From positions 4,526,001-4,590,000 of the forward strand of contig NZ_CP108054.1 in assembly GCF_036173125.1 (NCBI RefSeq): a stretch of DNA of 64,000 bases. Reading direction: 5' to 3'. Of this stretch, positions 49,958 through 57,370 are shown one piece after another (within the stretch, counting starts at the first letter, position 1; the number at the start of each line of letters is the position of its first letter). Origin of the DNA: Streptomyces sp. NBC_00286 (GTDB taxonomy: Bacteria > Actinomycetota > Actinomycetes > Streptomycetales > Streptomycetaceae). Both the position numbers and the translations under genes were made by a program. Below the pieces are notes generated by a model. That model had not been told where the DNA came from, searched no databases, and saw only the letters and a program-made list of their open reading frames with translations.

Positions 49958-49996
49958 GGGGAGCCGGAACGTCCCTTCACTTCCTGGGAGTCCTTC

Positions 49997-50377
49997 ATGA
50001 GCGTTGTTGAAATCGTGTCGTTCGGCTACCTGCACGCCGAGCCGCCGACCGCGCATCTGACCATCGATCTGCGTCACCACTTCCGTGACCCGCACGTGTC
50101 GCCGGAGCTCCGCTACATGACCGCGAACGACGAGCCGGTCCGCACCGCCGTGCTGAACACCCCTGGCATCACGGACCTGGTCGACGCCACCGCCACGGCG
50201 GTGGCCGCGTTCGCTTCCGGCCCCAGCGCCGGGATGGTCACCGTCGCCGACGGATGCGCGGGCGGCCGTCACCGCGCCCCGACGTTCGCCCGCGCGCTCG
50301 CCGACCGGCTGACGGCCGCTGGGCACACGGTCACCGTCCACCATCGCGACCTGGACAAGCCCGTCGTCCAGCGCTGA
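49997..50377 (+). CDS. RapZ C-terminal-domain-like protein
   Basis: The 126-residue protein matches the C-terminal RNA-binding half of RapZ: VSFGYLHAEPPTAHLTIDLR, HHFRDPHVSPELRYMT, then MVTVADGCAGGRHRAPTFAR with the GCxGGxHR motif, and a final VTVHHRDLD strand. RapZ guides RNA decay in other bacteria; stand-alone copies occur on Streptomyces plasmids and AICEs, where their role is unknown. ATG 49997 follows GGGAG. It is the first sure gene of the rightward transfer operon. Confidence 0.8.
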   Translation: MSVVEIVSFGYLHAEPPTAHLTIDLRHHFRDPHVSPELRYMTANDEPVRTAVLNTPGITDLVDATATAVAAFASGPSAGMVTVADGCAGGRHRAPTFARALADRLTAAGHTVTVHHRDLDKPVVQR

Positions 50378-50410
50378 TCTCCCAGCCGCGTCCGCGGCGT
50401 GGGTTCTTCC

Positions 50411-50449
50411 GGAGCAGTCGCCGTCTCACCACACGCCTGCGGCTGCTCC
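50411..50449 (+). ncRNA. Covarying hairpin, copy 1
   Basis: GGAGCAGTCG (50411-50420) pairs fully with CGGCTGCTCC (50440-50449), counting one G-U. The 19-base loop CCGTCTCACCACACGCCTG is nearly the same as in copy 2 at 55969. Shared bases continue downstream (GTCCCTCCAA). It lies in the gap between two transfer-operon genes and may be a processing or attenuation hairpin, or a protein-binding RNA. Confidence 0.6.
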
Positions 50450-50480
50450 GGCTCCCTGTCCCTCCAACTCAGGAGCCTTC

Positions 50481-50774
50481 ATGCGTACGTACATCGGCCG
50501 CCAACAGGCCATCTCACCCGAGGACTTCACGGAACTGGCGCTCGGTACCCCGATTGAGCTGTGGCTCGGTGTCGAGGGCGAGAGCGACGAAGAGCGCGCG
50601 GCCCGGCTGGACGCCGCCCGCGACATCCTCGCGGACCACCCGGAGCTCCCGGACGACGTAACCCGCGTCGTCGCCGAGGTGATCGAGGCGCACGCCCCCG
50701 AGCTGTTCAACGTCGTCCCGCTGCCCCGCCCGGCCCGGCTTCGCCGGTCCTCCCGGAAGGGAGCGGCGGCATGA
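50481..50774 (+). CDS. Hypothetical transfer-operon protein
   Basis: The 97-residue acidic protein (IELWLGVEGESDEERAARLD, then ADHPELPDDVTRVVAEVIEA) has a basic C-terminus (PRPARLRRSSRKGAAA). It is likely soluble and helical. ATG 50481 follows AGGAG. Its stop overlaps the start of the DUF2637 gene, so it is coupled to it. No family is known to me. Confidence 0.7.
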   Translation: MRTYIGRQQAISPEDFTELALGTPIELWLGVEGESDEERAARLDAARDILADHPELPDDVTRVVAEVIEAHAPELFNVVPLPRPARLRRSSRKGAAA

Positions 50775-51736
50775 CTACCAAGGAGACGGCACCGGCCCCC
50801 GAGCGTGCGGCGGTGCCGCCGCTGACGAAGCCGGAGATGGGACTCGCTGGCATCGCCGCGCTCGGGGCGGCCGGAGTCGGCGCGCTGGGGTTCATCTCCT
50901 CGTTCGATGCGGTGTCGGCCGCCGCCGCGCGGTGGGGGTTCGCTGAGCCGTGGATTCTCCCGGTCGGCATCGACGGGGCGGTTCCGGTGTTCACCGTGGC
51001 CAACCTGCTGTTGATCCGGATGGACATGGCGCAGGCGTGGGTGCGGTTCGTGCCCTGGGTGCTCACCCTGATCACGTGCTGGCTGAACGTCGCGGCCGGA
51101 CACTCCCTGTCGGCCAAGGTCGCGCACGGCACGATGCCGCTGCTGTGGGTGGTCTTCTCCGAGATCGCCGCCCACATCTACGCCGTACGGATCGGCGCGG
51201 CCACCGGCCGCCGCATAGAAAAGATCCGGTTCTCCCGCTGGCTGCTCGCCCCGCTGTCCACGTTCGCGCTGTGGCGCCGGATGACGCTATGGGAGGTCAC
51301 CTCCTACTCGGTGGCGCTGGTCCGGGAGAAGGAACGGCAGTTGGCCCGTGCCGAGTTGCGCGAGCGCTACGGCCGCAAGTGGCGTTGGGAGACTCCGCGG
51401 CGTGAGCGCGTGATGCTGCGCATGGGCGAAATCGCCCCGGCCGCCGAGCAGGAGACGCCCGCGCTGCCCCCGATTGAGAATCCGCCGGCACAATCGCCCG
51501 CGGCGAAGCCGCGCCCGCGCCGGAAGCCTGCGAACAAAGGCAAGGGTGCGCCTCAGCGCACCTTCGAGGAGCTGCTGAGTGAGGCGCGCACGCTCACCGC
51601 GTCGTGGACGGATGCGGAGTTGAACGCGGAAGCCGTCCGTACCGCGGTGCGCTGCTCGGCTGGCAACGCGCGCAAGCTACGTGACGCGCTGAAGGCCGAG
51701 CGCGTCAACGCCCCGGCGCTGCACGTGGTTCCGTGA
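50771..51736 (+). CDS. DUF2637 / SpdB-like transfer protein
   Basis: The 321-residue protein has four membrane helices in the first 150 residues: GLAGIAALGAAGVGALGFIS, WILPVGIDGAVPVFTVANLL, FVPWVLTLITCWLNVAAGHS and TMPLLWVVFSEIAAHIYAVR. This is the DUF2637 pattern with conserved acidic residues inside helices. A basic cytoplasmic part and a helix-turn-helix-like C-terminus (RTAVRCSAGNARKLRDALKA) follow. These proteins accompany TraB and are thought to spread the element through the recipient mycelium (Spd function). The ATG overlaps the preceding stop (ATGA). Confidence 0.88.
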   Translation: MTTKETAPAPERAAVPPLTKPEMGLAGIAALGAAGVGALGFISSFDAVSAAAARWGFAEPWILPVGIDGAVPVFTVANLLLIRMDMAQAWVRFVPWVLTLITCWLNVAAGHSLSAKVAHGTMPLLWVVFSEIAAHIYAVRIGAATGRRIEKIRFSRWLLAPLSTFALWRRMTLWEVTSYSVALVREKERQLARAELRERYGRKWRWETPRRERVMLRMGEIAPAAEQETPALPPIENPPAQSPAAKPRPRRKPANKGKGAPQRTFEELLSEARTLTASWTDAELNAEAVRTAVRCSAGNARKLRDALKAERVNAPALHVVP

Positions 51737-52119
51737 TGTCCGCCGTCTACGGCAAGTGCTACGACCCGACCGGCGCGCTGCACGGCATCCCCACCTACCC
51801 GTGGCGGCTGGCCCCGGATGGTCTGGCGACTCGTCGTCAGTTACGCGCCCGCGGGCTGCGGCCCGGCGGTCAGCCGATCGCCGCTCAGGTGATGCGGGTC
51901 AACCGGCGCACCAGTGGCGTCCGCGTCGCCTACCTCTACCGCGTCGACGACGCCAAGCCGGTCCGGCCGATGACGTCGCGCAAGTGGGGCGCGCTCGCGC
52001 TGGCGATGCTCGCCCGCCGCACCTGCCCGCGCTGCCTGCTCGATGTCGGCTACTGCATCCCCCGCTCGTACGGCATCTGCGGCATGTGTCTCGCCGCCGA
52101 GGAACAGCGCACCCCGTGA
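51736..52119 (+). CDS. RRQRL-motif zinc-binding protein
   Basis: The 127-residue protein carries LATRRQLRARGLRPGG near residue 30, the motif that names this small Streptomyces family. A C-terminal zinc ribbon CPRCLLDVGYCIPRSYGICGMC gives four spaced cysteine positions (CPRC...CGMC, about residues 96-117). The ATG at 51736 overlaps the DUF2637 stop (TGATG). It lies just before the TraB gene and may bind nucleic acid during transfer, but no function is proven. Confidence 0.8.
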   Translation: MSAVYGKCYDPTGALHGIPTYPWRLAPDGLATRRQLRARGLRPGGQPIAAQVMRVNRRTSGVRVAYLYRVDDAKPVRPMTSRKWGALALAMLARRTCPRCLLDVGYCIPRSYGICGMCLAAEEQRTP

Positions 52120-52208
52120 AACACCCAACCCTGCGGCGGGGACCGGTCGCCCACCTCCTACAGCGACGGCCGGACCCCGCCCTTTCCTCCCCTTGGAAGG
52201 AACCTTCA

Positions 52209-54446
52209 GTGAAGCACCCCGACGACGAGAGCGAACTGTTCAACCGGCTCGAAGCCGAGATGAGCGCCGCCCCCGGAGCCGACTCCGGGGGTGAGGTGGT
52301 CGACCTCGACAAGGCCCGATCCGCCCGCGCGGAGTCGGCCGACTCGGCTGCCCGACCCGACACCGACGCGTCGCCCGACTCCGGACCGGACCAGTCGGCT
52401 GCCGAGTCGGGCGACCCGACCGCGCGTGTGATGGTCGACCAGTCGACGGTGAAGGCGACCGGTCCGGGCTACCTGGGTCGGCTACTGGCCGCGCAGCGTC
52501 GCCCGGTCGTTCCGGTGTGGCTCAAGTCGGTAGCGGAGCTGCGGACCGCATCCGCGTGGGTGGCCCGCCACTACGCCCACTCGGTCGGCTACCACGCGCT
52601 GCGCTCCCCGGTCTACGCCGCCCGACTCACCCTGCAAGCCCCGTCCGGTGCCGCACGGTTGGTGGGCGCCACCATGCGGTGGGTGGCCGACGCCGAGGGC
52701 GCCCCCGTACGCCGCGCCATGGTGGAGAAGGAAGACGCGGCGATGTACCTGAACCTGTCGCGCAAGCGCGACGCGCGCGTCCGGCTTCGCACCCTCGTGG
52801 CCGTGCTGGCCATGTTCGTAGGGCTCGGGGCGGCGCTCGCCCTGTACGTGCTCGCGCCCGACTGGCTTCAGGCGGTGGCGGTGGGCACCATCACGCTGGC
52901 CCTCGGCTACGCCGGACGCAAGGCCGACGACCCGGTCATCCACCGGGCGGTGGAGCTGCCCAAGGCCACCAAGCTCACCAGTGACATCGTGCTGCGCGCG
53001 CTCGGCTCGCTCGGCATCCCCGCCATCAACCAGGCCCAGGCCAAGGGGCGGGACGGCTTCGAGTTCACCGCCCCGATCACCCGCGACGGGCCCGGCTGGC
53101 GCGCCGAGGGCAACCTCCCCTACGGCGTGACGGTCACCGACGTCATCGAGCGCCGGGACCGGCTCGCGTCCGGACTGCGGCGCCCGCTGGGCTGCGTGTG
53201 GCCCGAGGCGGTGCCCGATGAGCACACCGGGCACCTGGTGCTCTGGGTCGGCGATCAGGACATGTCGACCGCGAAGAAGCCCAAGTGGCCACTGCTGACC
53301 AGCGGCAGCGTCAACCTGTTCAAGCCGGTCGCTTACGGCACCGACCAGCGCGGACGCTGGGTCGAGGTCACCCTGATGTACATCGCGGGCATCATCGGCG
53401 CCATCCCGCGCATGGGCAAGACGTTCCTGCTGCGCCTGCTGCTGCTCATCGCGGCCCTGGACCCGCGCGCTGAGCTGCACACCTACGACATGAAGGGCAC
53501 CGGCGACCTGGACCCGGTCGGCAACGCCGTCTCACACCGGCATGCCGCGGGCGACGATGACGACGCCATCGAGTACGCCATCAGCGACTTCCGCGCGCTG
53601 CGCGAGGAGTTGCGGCGCCGCACCAAGGTGATCCGCTCACTTCCGCGGGACATCTGCCCGGAGTCCAAGGTGACCAGCGAACTCGCAGACAAGCGCTCCC
53701 TTGGCCTGCACCCGATCGTGATCGGGGTGGATGAGTGCCAAGTCCTGTTCGAGCACCCCAAGTACAAGGACGAGTTCGAGGAGATCGCAACCGACCTGGT
53801 CAAGCGCGGTCCGGCCACCGGCATCGTGCTGCTGCTCGCCACGCAGCGACCGGACGCCAAGGCACTGCCCACCGGGATCTCCGCGAACGCCTCAGCCCGC
53901 TGGTGCCTCAAGGTCATGGGCCAGCTCGAAAACGACATGGTGCTCGGCACGTCCGCCTACAAGCGCGGGGTGCGGGCGACCATGTTCGCCTGGGGTGACA
54001 AGGGCATCCACTACTTCGTCGGTGAAGGCTCCGACGCCCGGATCGTGGGGTCGGTGTACGTCGACGGCCCCGGCGCCGAAGCCATCGGCGCCCGCGCCCG
54101 CAAGCTCCGCGAGGAGGCAGGCACCCTCTCCGGCCACGCACTCGGGGAAGAGCCCGAGACGGTGGCGAGCGCGTACGACCTGCTCGCGGACATCCTCGCC
54201 GTGGTTCCGGCCAAGGAGCCCAAGGTGTGGTCCGAAACCGTCGTCGCCCGGCTCGCGGAGCTGCGGCCCGAGGTCTACGAAGGATGGGACCCCGAAGGGC
54301 TCGCCGCGGCCCTGAAGCCGCACGGCATCGCCACCGTTCAGGTGGGGCGCCGGATCGACGGCAAGTTCACGAACAAGCGCGGCATCGACCGCTCCCACAT
54401 CACGACCGCGATTGCGGAGCGTAACGGAAAGCGGGACGCGGGCTGA
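52209..54446 (+). CDS. traB: FtsK/SpoIIIE-type conjugative DNA translocase (TraB/TraSA)
   Basis: The 745-residue protein has an acidic N-terminus, two membrane helices (about residues 197-235: LRTLVAVLAMFVGLGAALAL and LQAVAVGTITLALGYAG), and an FtsK motor with Walker A GAIPRMGKTFLLR (about 400) and Walker B LHPIVIGVDECQVLF (about 500-515). A C-terminal winged-helix-like region (from about 655) would read the element's clt repeats. It alone moves double-stranded DNA between mycelia in AICEs. GTG 52209 was chosen because AAGGAA lies just before it; the frame is open upstream without a better start. Confidence 0.92.
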   Translation: MKHPDDESELFNRLEAEMSAAPGADSGGEVVDLDKARSARAESADSAARPDTDASPDSGPDQSAAESGDPTARVMVDQSTVKATGPGYLGRLLAAQRRPVVPVWLKSVAELRTASAWVARHYAHSVGYHALRSPVYAARLTLQAPSGAARLVGATMRWVADAEGAPVRRAMVEKEDAAMYLNLSRKRDARVRLRTLVAVLAMFVGLGAALALYVLAPDWLQAVAVGTITLALGYAGRKADDPVIHRAVELPKATKLTSDIVLRALGSLGIPAINQAQAKGRDGFEFTAPITRDGPGWRAEGNLPYGVTVTDVIERRDRLASGLRRPLGCVWPEAVPDEHTGHLVLWVGDQDMSTAKKPKWPLLTSGSVNLFKPVAYGTDQRGRWVEVTLMYIAGIIGAIPRMGKTFLLRLLLLIAALDPRAELHTYDMKGTGDLDPVGNAVSHRHAAGDDDDAIEYAISDFRALREELRRRTKVIRSLPRDICPESKVTSELADKRSLGLHPIVIGVDECQVLFEHPKYKDEFEEIATDLVKRGPATGIVLLLATQRPDAKALPTGISANASARWCLKVMGQLENDMVLGTSAYKRGVRATMFAWGDKGIHYFVGEGSDARIVGSVYVDGPGAEAIGARARKLREEAGTLSGHALGEEPETVASAYDLLADILAVVPAKEPKVWSETVVARLAELRPEVYEGWDPEGLAAALKPHGIATVQVGRRIDGKFTNKRGIDRSHITTAIAERNGKRDAG

Positions 54447-54453
54447 CTGACCG

Positions 54454-54544
54454 GAGCCGCTATCGATAGCAGCACACCCCGCTATCGATAGCGGCTCCGC
54501 TAGCGCCCCAAACCCGCTCTGATCAGGTCGCTAGCGGATAGCGG
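54454..54544. repeat. Cluster of CGCTATCGATAGCG-type palindromes after traB
   Basis: GAGCCGCTATCGATAGC (54454-54470) is inverted at 54481-54497, and 54479-54494 is itself a perfect 16-bp palindrome. Related CCGCTAGCG (54498-54506) and CGCTAGCGGATAGCGG (54529-54544) follow. Placed right behind the translocase gene, this is a good candidate for the cis-acting transfer locus (clt) bound by TraB. Confidence 0.7.
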
Positions 54545-54587
54545 CCCACCTGCGCAAACCCCTGAAACCCGCCTGGGAGGGCCCGTC

Positions 54588-54863
54588 ATGACCCCTGCCC
54601 TGCTCGCTATCACCCTCACCTTTGGCGTCACGCTGTGTTACGTCGCGGTGTGCGCTGCCTCCCCGTTCGGACCCTGCCGCAAGTGCCGCGGCTGGGGCTT
54701 CCGGATGAAGACCGACCGCAAGGGACGGCTCAAGCGCGGCAAGGACTGCCGCCGCTGCCGCGCGACCGGCAAGCGCGTACGCGTCGGCCGCCACCTCTAC
54801 AACCTCTGGCTGCGCACCTACCGCGCAGGCACCGACACCCCGCGCCCGGAGGGTTCGCGATGA
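54588..54863 (+). CDS. Small membrane protein with zinc-knuckle motifs
   Basis: The 91-residue protein has one N-terminal helix (residues 4-24) and then GPCRKCRGWGFRMKTDRKGR and KDCRRCRATGKRVRVGRH, two CxxC pairs in a DnaJ-like CxxCxGxG arrangement. It is strongly basic and probably touches DNA or RNA at the membrane. ATG 54588 follows GGGAGG. Its stop overlaps the next start (ATGA). Confidence 0.78.
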   Translation: MTPALLAITLTFGVTLCYVAVCAASPFGPCRKCRGWGFRMKTDRKGRLKRGKDCRRCRATGKRVRVGRHLYNLWLRTYRAGTDTPRPEGSR

Positions 54864-55054
54864 GCTTCGACATCTCCGCCGTGCTGCTGTTCGGCATCGC
54901 CTCCCTGTTCGCCGTCAAAACCAAGTCGACCGGAGCGGGCGCCGCGGTGCTGCTGTTCCTGTTCGGCTTCTTCGCCGCCGGGACCGGCGCGTACGAGCCC
55001 ATCCGCGACCTGGTCGCATCCTTCGCCGACTTCCTGACCGAACTCGGCAACTGA
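54860..55054 (+). CDS. Small Spd-like membrane protein
   Basis: The 64-residue protein has two hydrophobic helices (ISAVLLFGIASLFAV and GAAVLLFLFGFFAAGTGAY) and a short amphipathic end. Coupled by overlap to the preceding gene. Size and place match the small Spd proteins of Streptomyces conjugative plasmids. Confidence 0.75.
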   Translation: MSFDISAVLLFGIASLFAVKTKSTGAGAAVLLFLFGFFAAGTGAYEPIRDLVASFADFLTELGN

Positions 55055-55067
55055 ACCGGAGGAACCC

Positions 55068-55529
55068 GTGAACGAACCCGCCAAGCACCCCAGGCCCAGC
55101 CACCGTGAGGCGGTGGAAGTCCACCGGCCCACCCCGCTCGCCCCCATGCCGTCGACGCCGGTCGTACCAGTGCAGCCGGGCAGCGTCCCGTCCGTGGCGA
55201 GCGTCGTCCTGCCGGACGGTCGCGTCGTCACCGGCTACACCCTCGAACCCGCCAAGCCCGAACCCGTCGCGGCCAAGCCGCCCGTCTCCCGTACGGCGGT
55301 GAACATCGCCCTCGGCGGCATCGGCTTCGGCGCGGTGTGCGGCGGGCTGTTCCTGCTGACCGCGTTCATCACCGCGCTGACCGCGCTGATCACTCAGCTC
55401 GTCACCCTCGCTGCCGTCATCTTCGGCGGCTGGGTCGCCGTGCAGGTCCTCAGCGCGAGCGGCCACCGCAGCGGGACCACGGTCAACATCCGCAAAGCCG
55501 TCTTCAAGCGCAACCACTTCCACGGCTGA
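55068..55529 (+). CDS. Transfer-operon membrane protein
   Basis: The 153-residue protein has a proline-rich N-terminal half and two hydrophobic helices (about residues 82-105 and 108-128: NIALGGIGFGAVCGGLFLLT, TQLVTLAAVIFGGWVAVQVL). It ends in a short basic tail. GTG 55068 follows GGAGGAA. It is probably another spread/transfer component. No firm family is assigned. Confidence 0.75.
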   Translation: MNEPAKHPRPSHREAVEVHRPTPLAPMPSTPVVPVQPGSVPSVASVVLPDGRVVTGYTLEPAKPEPVAAKPPVSRTAVNIALGGIGFGAVCGGLFLLTAFITALTALITQLVTLAAVIFGGWVAVQVLSASGHRSGTTVNIRKAVFKRNHFHG

Positions 55530-55546
55530 CCGCAAGGAGGAACCAC

Positions 55547-55714
55547 GTGTTCGACGAAGACGAGCGGTACTGCGACGACTGCGCGAGCGAGTACTGCACC
55601 GGTCACGAGATGTGTGACGAGTGCTCCGGCGACGTCTGCAACGAGTGCGGCGGCTGCGACTGCCCCGAGTCGACCTGCCCCGGCTACATCGCCCACTACA
55701 CCGGCACCGAGTGA
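55547..55714 (+). CDS. Cysteine-rich small acidic protein
   Basis: The 55-residue protein holds eleven cysteines in closely spaced pairs (YCDDCASEYC, MCDECSGDVCNECGGCDC, TCPGY) and is strongly acidic. This suggests binding of two or three zinc ions. GTG 55547 follows AAGGAGG, a strong ribosome site, so the gene is real despite its size. A short metal-binding adaptor for one of the transfer proteins is a guess. Confidence 0.75.
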   Translation: MFDEDERYCDDCASEYCTGHEMCDECSGDVCNECGGCDCPESTCPGYIAHYTGTE

Positions 55715-55727
55715 CCAAGGGAGCGCC

Positions 55728-55961
55728 GTGCTCAACGAACCGCAGCCCGACCCGATCTCGGATGAGCCCCTGGACATCGCGCCGCGCGGGTTCATCGGCA
55801 CCGAGATGCAGCGCGCCACCCTGCACGCCGAACTCAAGGCCACAGGAGTCGAGTTGGGCGCGTACGACCGGCTGATCGTGGACTGGCTCGCCGGGTGGGA
55901 CTACCCGACCGTCGCCACCATCGCGAGCCTCATCCGCCGCGCCGCCCACGGCCCGAAGTAG
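55728..55961 (+). CDS. Hypothetical small protein of the element
   Basis: The 77-residue protein (FIGTEMQRATLHAELKATGV, then LGAYDRLIVDWLAGWDYPTV) is soluble and helical, with a tryptophan pair near residue 53. GTG 55728 follows AAGGGAG. It is the last gene before copy 2 of the covarying hairpin. Its position between transfer and replication genes hints at a replication accessory, but nothing more is visible. Confidence 0.7.
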   Translation: MLNEPQPDPISDEPLDIAPRGFIGTEMQRATLHAELKATGVELGAYDRLIVDWLAGWDYPTVATIASLIRRAAHGPK

Positions 55962-55968
55962 CTACGCC

Positions 55969-56007
55969 GGAGCGGGCGCCGTCTCACCACAAGCCTGCGC
56001 CCGCTCC
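55969..56007 (+). ncRNA. Covarying hairpin, copy 2
   Basis: GGAGCGGGCG (55969-55978) pairs perfectly with CGCCCGCTCC (55998-56007) around the loop CCGTCTCACCACAAGCCTG. Against copy 1 three stem pairs have changed while pairing is preserved, and the loop differs at one base. It lies between the transfer and replication genes. Confidence 0.62.
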
Positions 56008-56046
56008 GGTTCTCCAGTCCCTCCAAGAGAGCAGGAGACCTACAGC

Positions 56047-56124
56047 ATGACCCAACGAGCGTCATTCGGGGAGGGCCGTCCGGCCCATGACACCCCATCG
56101 AGCGTGACGGGGGTGACGGCATGA
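56047..56124 (+). CDS. 25-residue upstream protein coupled to the primase gene
   Basis: ATG 56047 follows GCAGGAGA at good distance and opens 25 codons (TQRASFGEGRPAHDTPSSVT...) whose stop overlaps the Prim-Pol ATG (ATGA at 56121-56124). The arrangement makes the Prim-Pol start depend on translation of this frame. It may be a regulatory leader peptide or a tiny protein. Confidence 0.5.
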   Translation: MTQRASFGEGRPAHDTPSSVTGVTA

Positions 56125-57017
56125 ACCGTCACCTCCTGTTCGCCGCCCTGGAGGCCGCGGAGCGAGGATGGGCCGTCCTCCCGCTGCGGCCCGGCGACAA
56201 GCGTCCGGCCCTGCACGGTGAAGACGTCTGCCCCGGCATCGGGGACTGTGCAGGCGGTCACCGCAAGTGGGAAGAGCGCGCCACCATCGACCCGGACCGC
56301 ATCCGCCGCGCGTGGGGCGAGCTGCCGTTCAACGTCGGCATTGCGACCGGCCCGTCCGGGCTGGTCGTTGTCGACCTCGACATGCCCAAGCGCAAGAGCA
56401 AGGGCAGTACGGACACGCCTAACGGCGTGACGACCTTCACGGCGCTCTGCGAGCGCGCCGGGCACGCCGTGCCCACGACCCTCATGGTGCGGACTGCGAG
56501 CGGCGGGGTCCACCTGTACTTCACCGCCCCGCCCGGTGTCAGGCTCGGCAACACGGCCGGACGGCTCGGCAAGCGGATCGACACCCGCGCATGGGGCGGC
56601 TACGTCGTCGCCCCCGGCAGCCTCACCCCCACGGGCGCCTACGCGGTCGTCAACGACACGCCGCCCGCGCCGCTGCCGGACTGGCTGTACGCACGCCTGA
56701 CGGTCCGTCAGGCATCGCGGGCACTAACGGCCGCACCGTCGACGGTTCGAGCCTCCAGCTACGCCGCAGCAGGCCTGAACGCGGAAACCGCGTCCGTGCG
56801 GCAGGCACCGGAGGGCGAGCGCAACGCCACGCTGCTGCGGGCGGCGCGAGCCTTGGGGCGGTTCATCGCGTGGGGCGACCTCCCCAGGGAGCAGGTGGAG
56901 GAGGCTCTTCAGTGGGCGGGGGAGCAGGCCGGTCTGTCGCCGCGGTCGTGTGAGGCGACCATTCGCAGCGGTCTGAACTGGTCGATTGCCCGCAACGGTC
57001 AGGAGAGGGCGGCATGA
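56121..57017 (+). CDS. Bifunctional primase/polymerase (Prim-Pol) replication protein
   Basis: The 298-residue protein has the Prim-Pol domain: WAVLPLRPGDKRPALHGEDV at residues 14-33, WGELPFNVGIATGPSGLVVV and DLDMPKRK with the catalytic aspartates (about 77-83), then TASGGVHLYFTAPPG with the active-site histidine, and RAWGGYVVAPGS. A helical C-terminus follows (RNATLLRAARALGRFI...). It primes or copies DNA for the element's own replication, placing the AICE in the Prim-Pol class rather than rolling-circle RepSA. Start and stop overlap their neighbours. Confidence 0.9.
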   Translation: MNRHLLFAALEAAERGWAVLPLRPGDKRPALHGEDVCPGIGDCAGGHRKWEERATIDPDRIRRAWGELPFNVGIATGPSGLVVVDLDMPKRKSKGSTDTPNGVTTFTALCERAGHAVPTTLMVRTASGGVHLYFTAPPGVRLGNTAGRLGKRIDTRAWGGYVVAPGSLTPTGAYAVVNDTPPAPLPDWLYARLTVRQASRALTAAPSTVRASSYAAAGLNAETASVRQAPEGERNATLLRAARALGRFIAWGDLPREQVEEALQWAGEQAGLSPRSCEATIRSGLNWSIARNGQERAA

Positions 57018-57370
57018 GCGCCCCGCCCCGCCCCCCACTGAAGAGCCTTCCCGCCACCCCGACCGGACCGCGTGCCGCCAAACGAGCGGTGCCCGGTCCG
57101 GCCGTGGGCGAGCCGAAAGGCGCCGCCCGCAAGGGCGTCCCTTCTGCTCTTCGTCCTGACCCGCACTCCGGCGACGGCCGGTACCCCATCGCGTGGCTGC
57201 ACATCGCCGCACCGCGCGGTGCCGTGCCTACGGCCACCTCGACGTGCGCGTGTGGCTGGGACCGCAGCGCGGTCGGCCGCGCTCGCGTACTGGCCCTGAT
57301 CGATGACCACACCGCCCACCGGGACGTGTGCCCGCTGCGCACCAACCAGGAAGGGAGGCAGGCGGCATGA
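57014..57370 (+). CDS. Hypothetical protein between Prim-Pol and DUF3631 genes
   Basis: The 118-residue protein has a basic, proline-rich N-terminal half and a compact second half, GRYPIAWLHIAAPRGAVPTA then TCACGWDRSAVGRARVLALI and HRDVCPLR, with three cysteines and two or more histidines. This could be a small zinc fold. It overlaps both neighbours by four bases (ATGA), so it belongs to the replication operon. Similar proteins are often seen at this place in AICEs but lack a known role. Confidence 0.72.
   Translation: MSAPPRPPLKSLPATPTGPRAAKRAVPGPAVGEPKGAARKGVPSALRPDPHSGDGRYPIAWLHIAAPRGAVPTATSTCACGWDRSAVGRARVLALIDDHTAHRDVCPLRTNQEGRQAA

Larger units (their letters stand above)
49528..49996. 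other. Control region between the regulator and transfer operons
   Basis: This divergent interval holds the 27-bp palindrome at 49697-49723, a possible 35-codon frame (49850-49957), and a GC-rich hairpin whose arms CCCCGCCCGT and ACGGGCGGGG lie at about 49908-49952. The ribosome site GGGAG for the first transfer-operon gene is at its right end. It should contain promoters for both directions. Confidence 0.6.
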
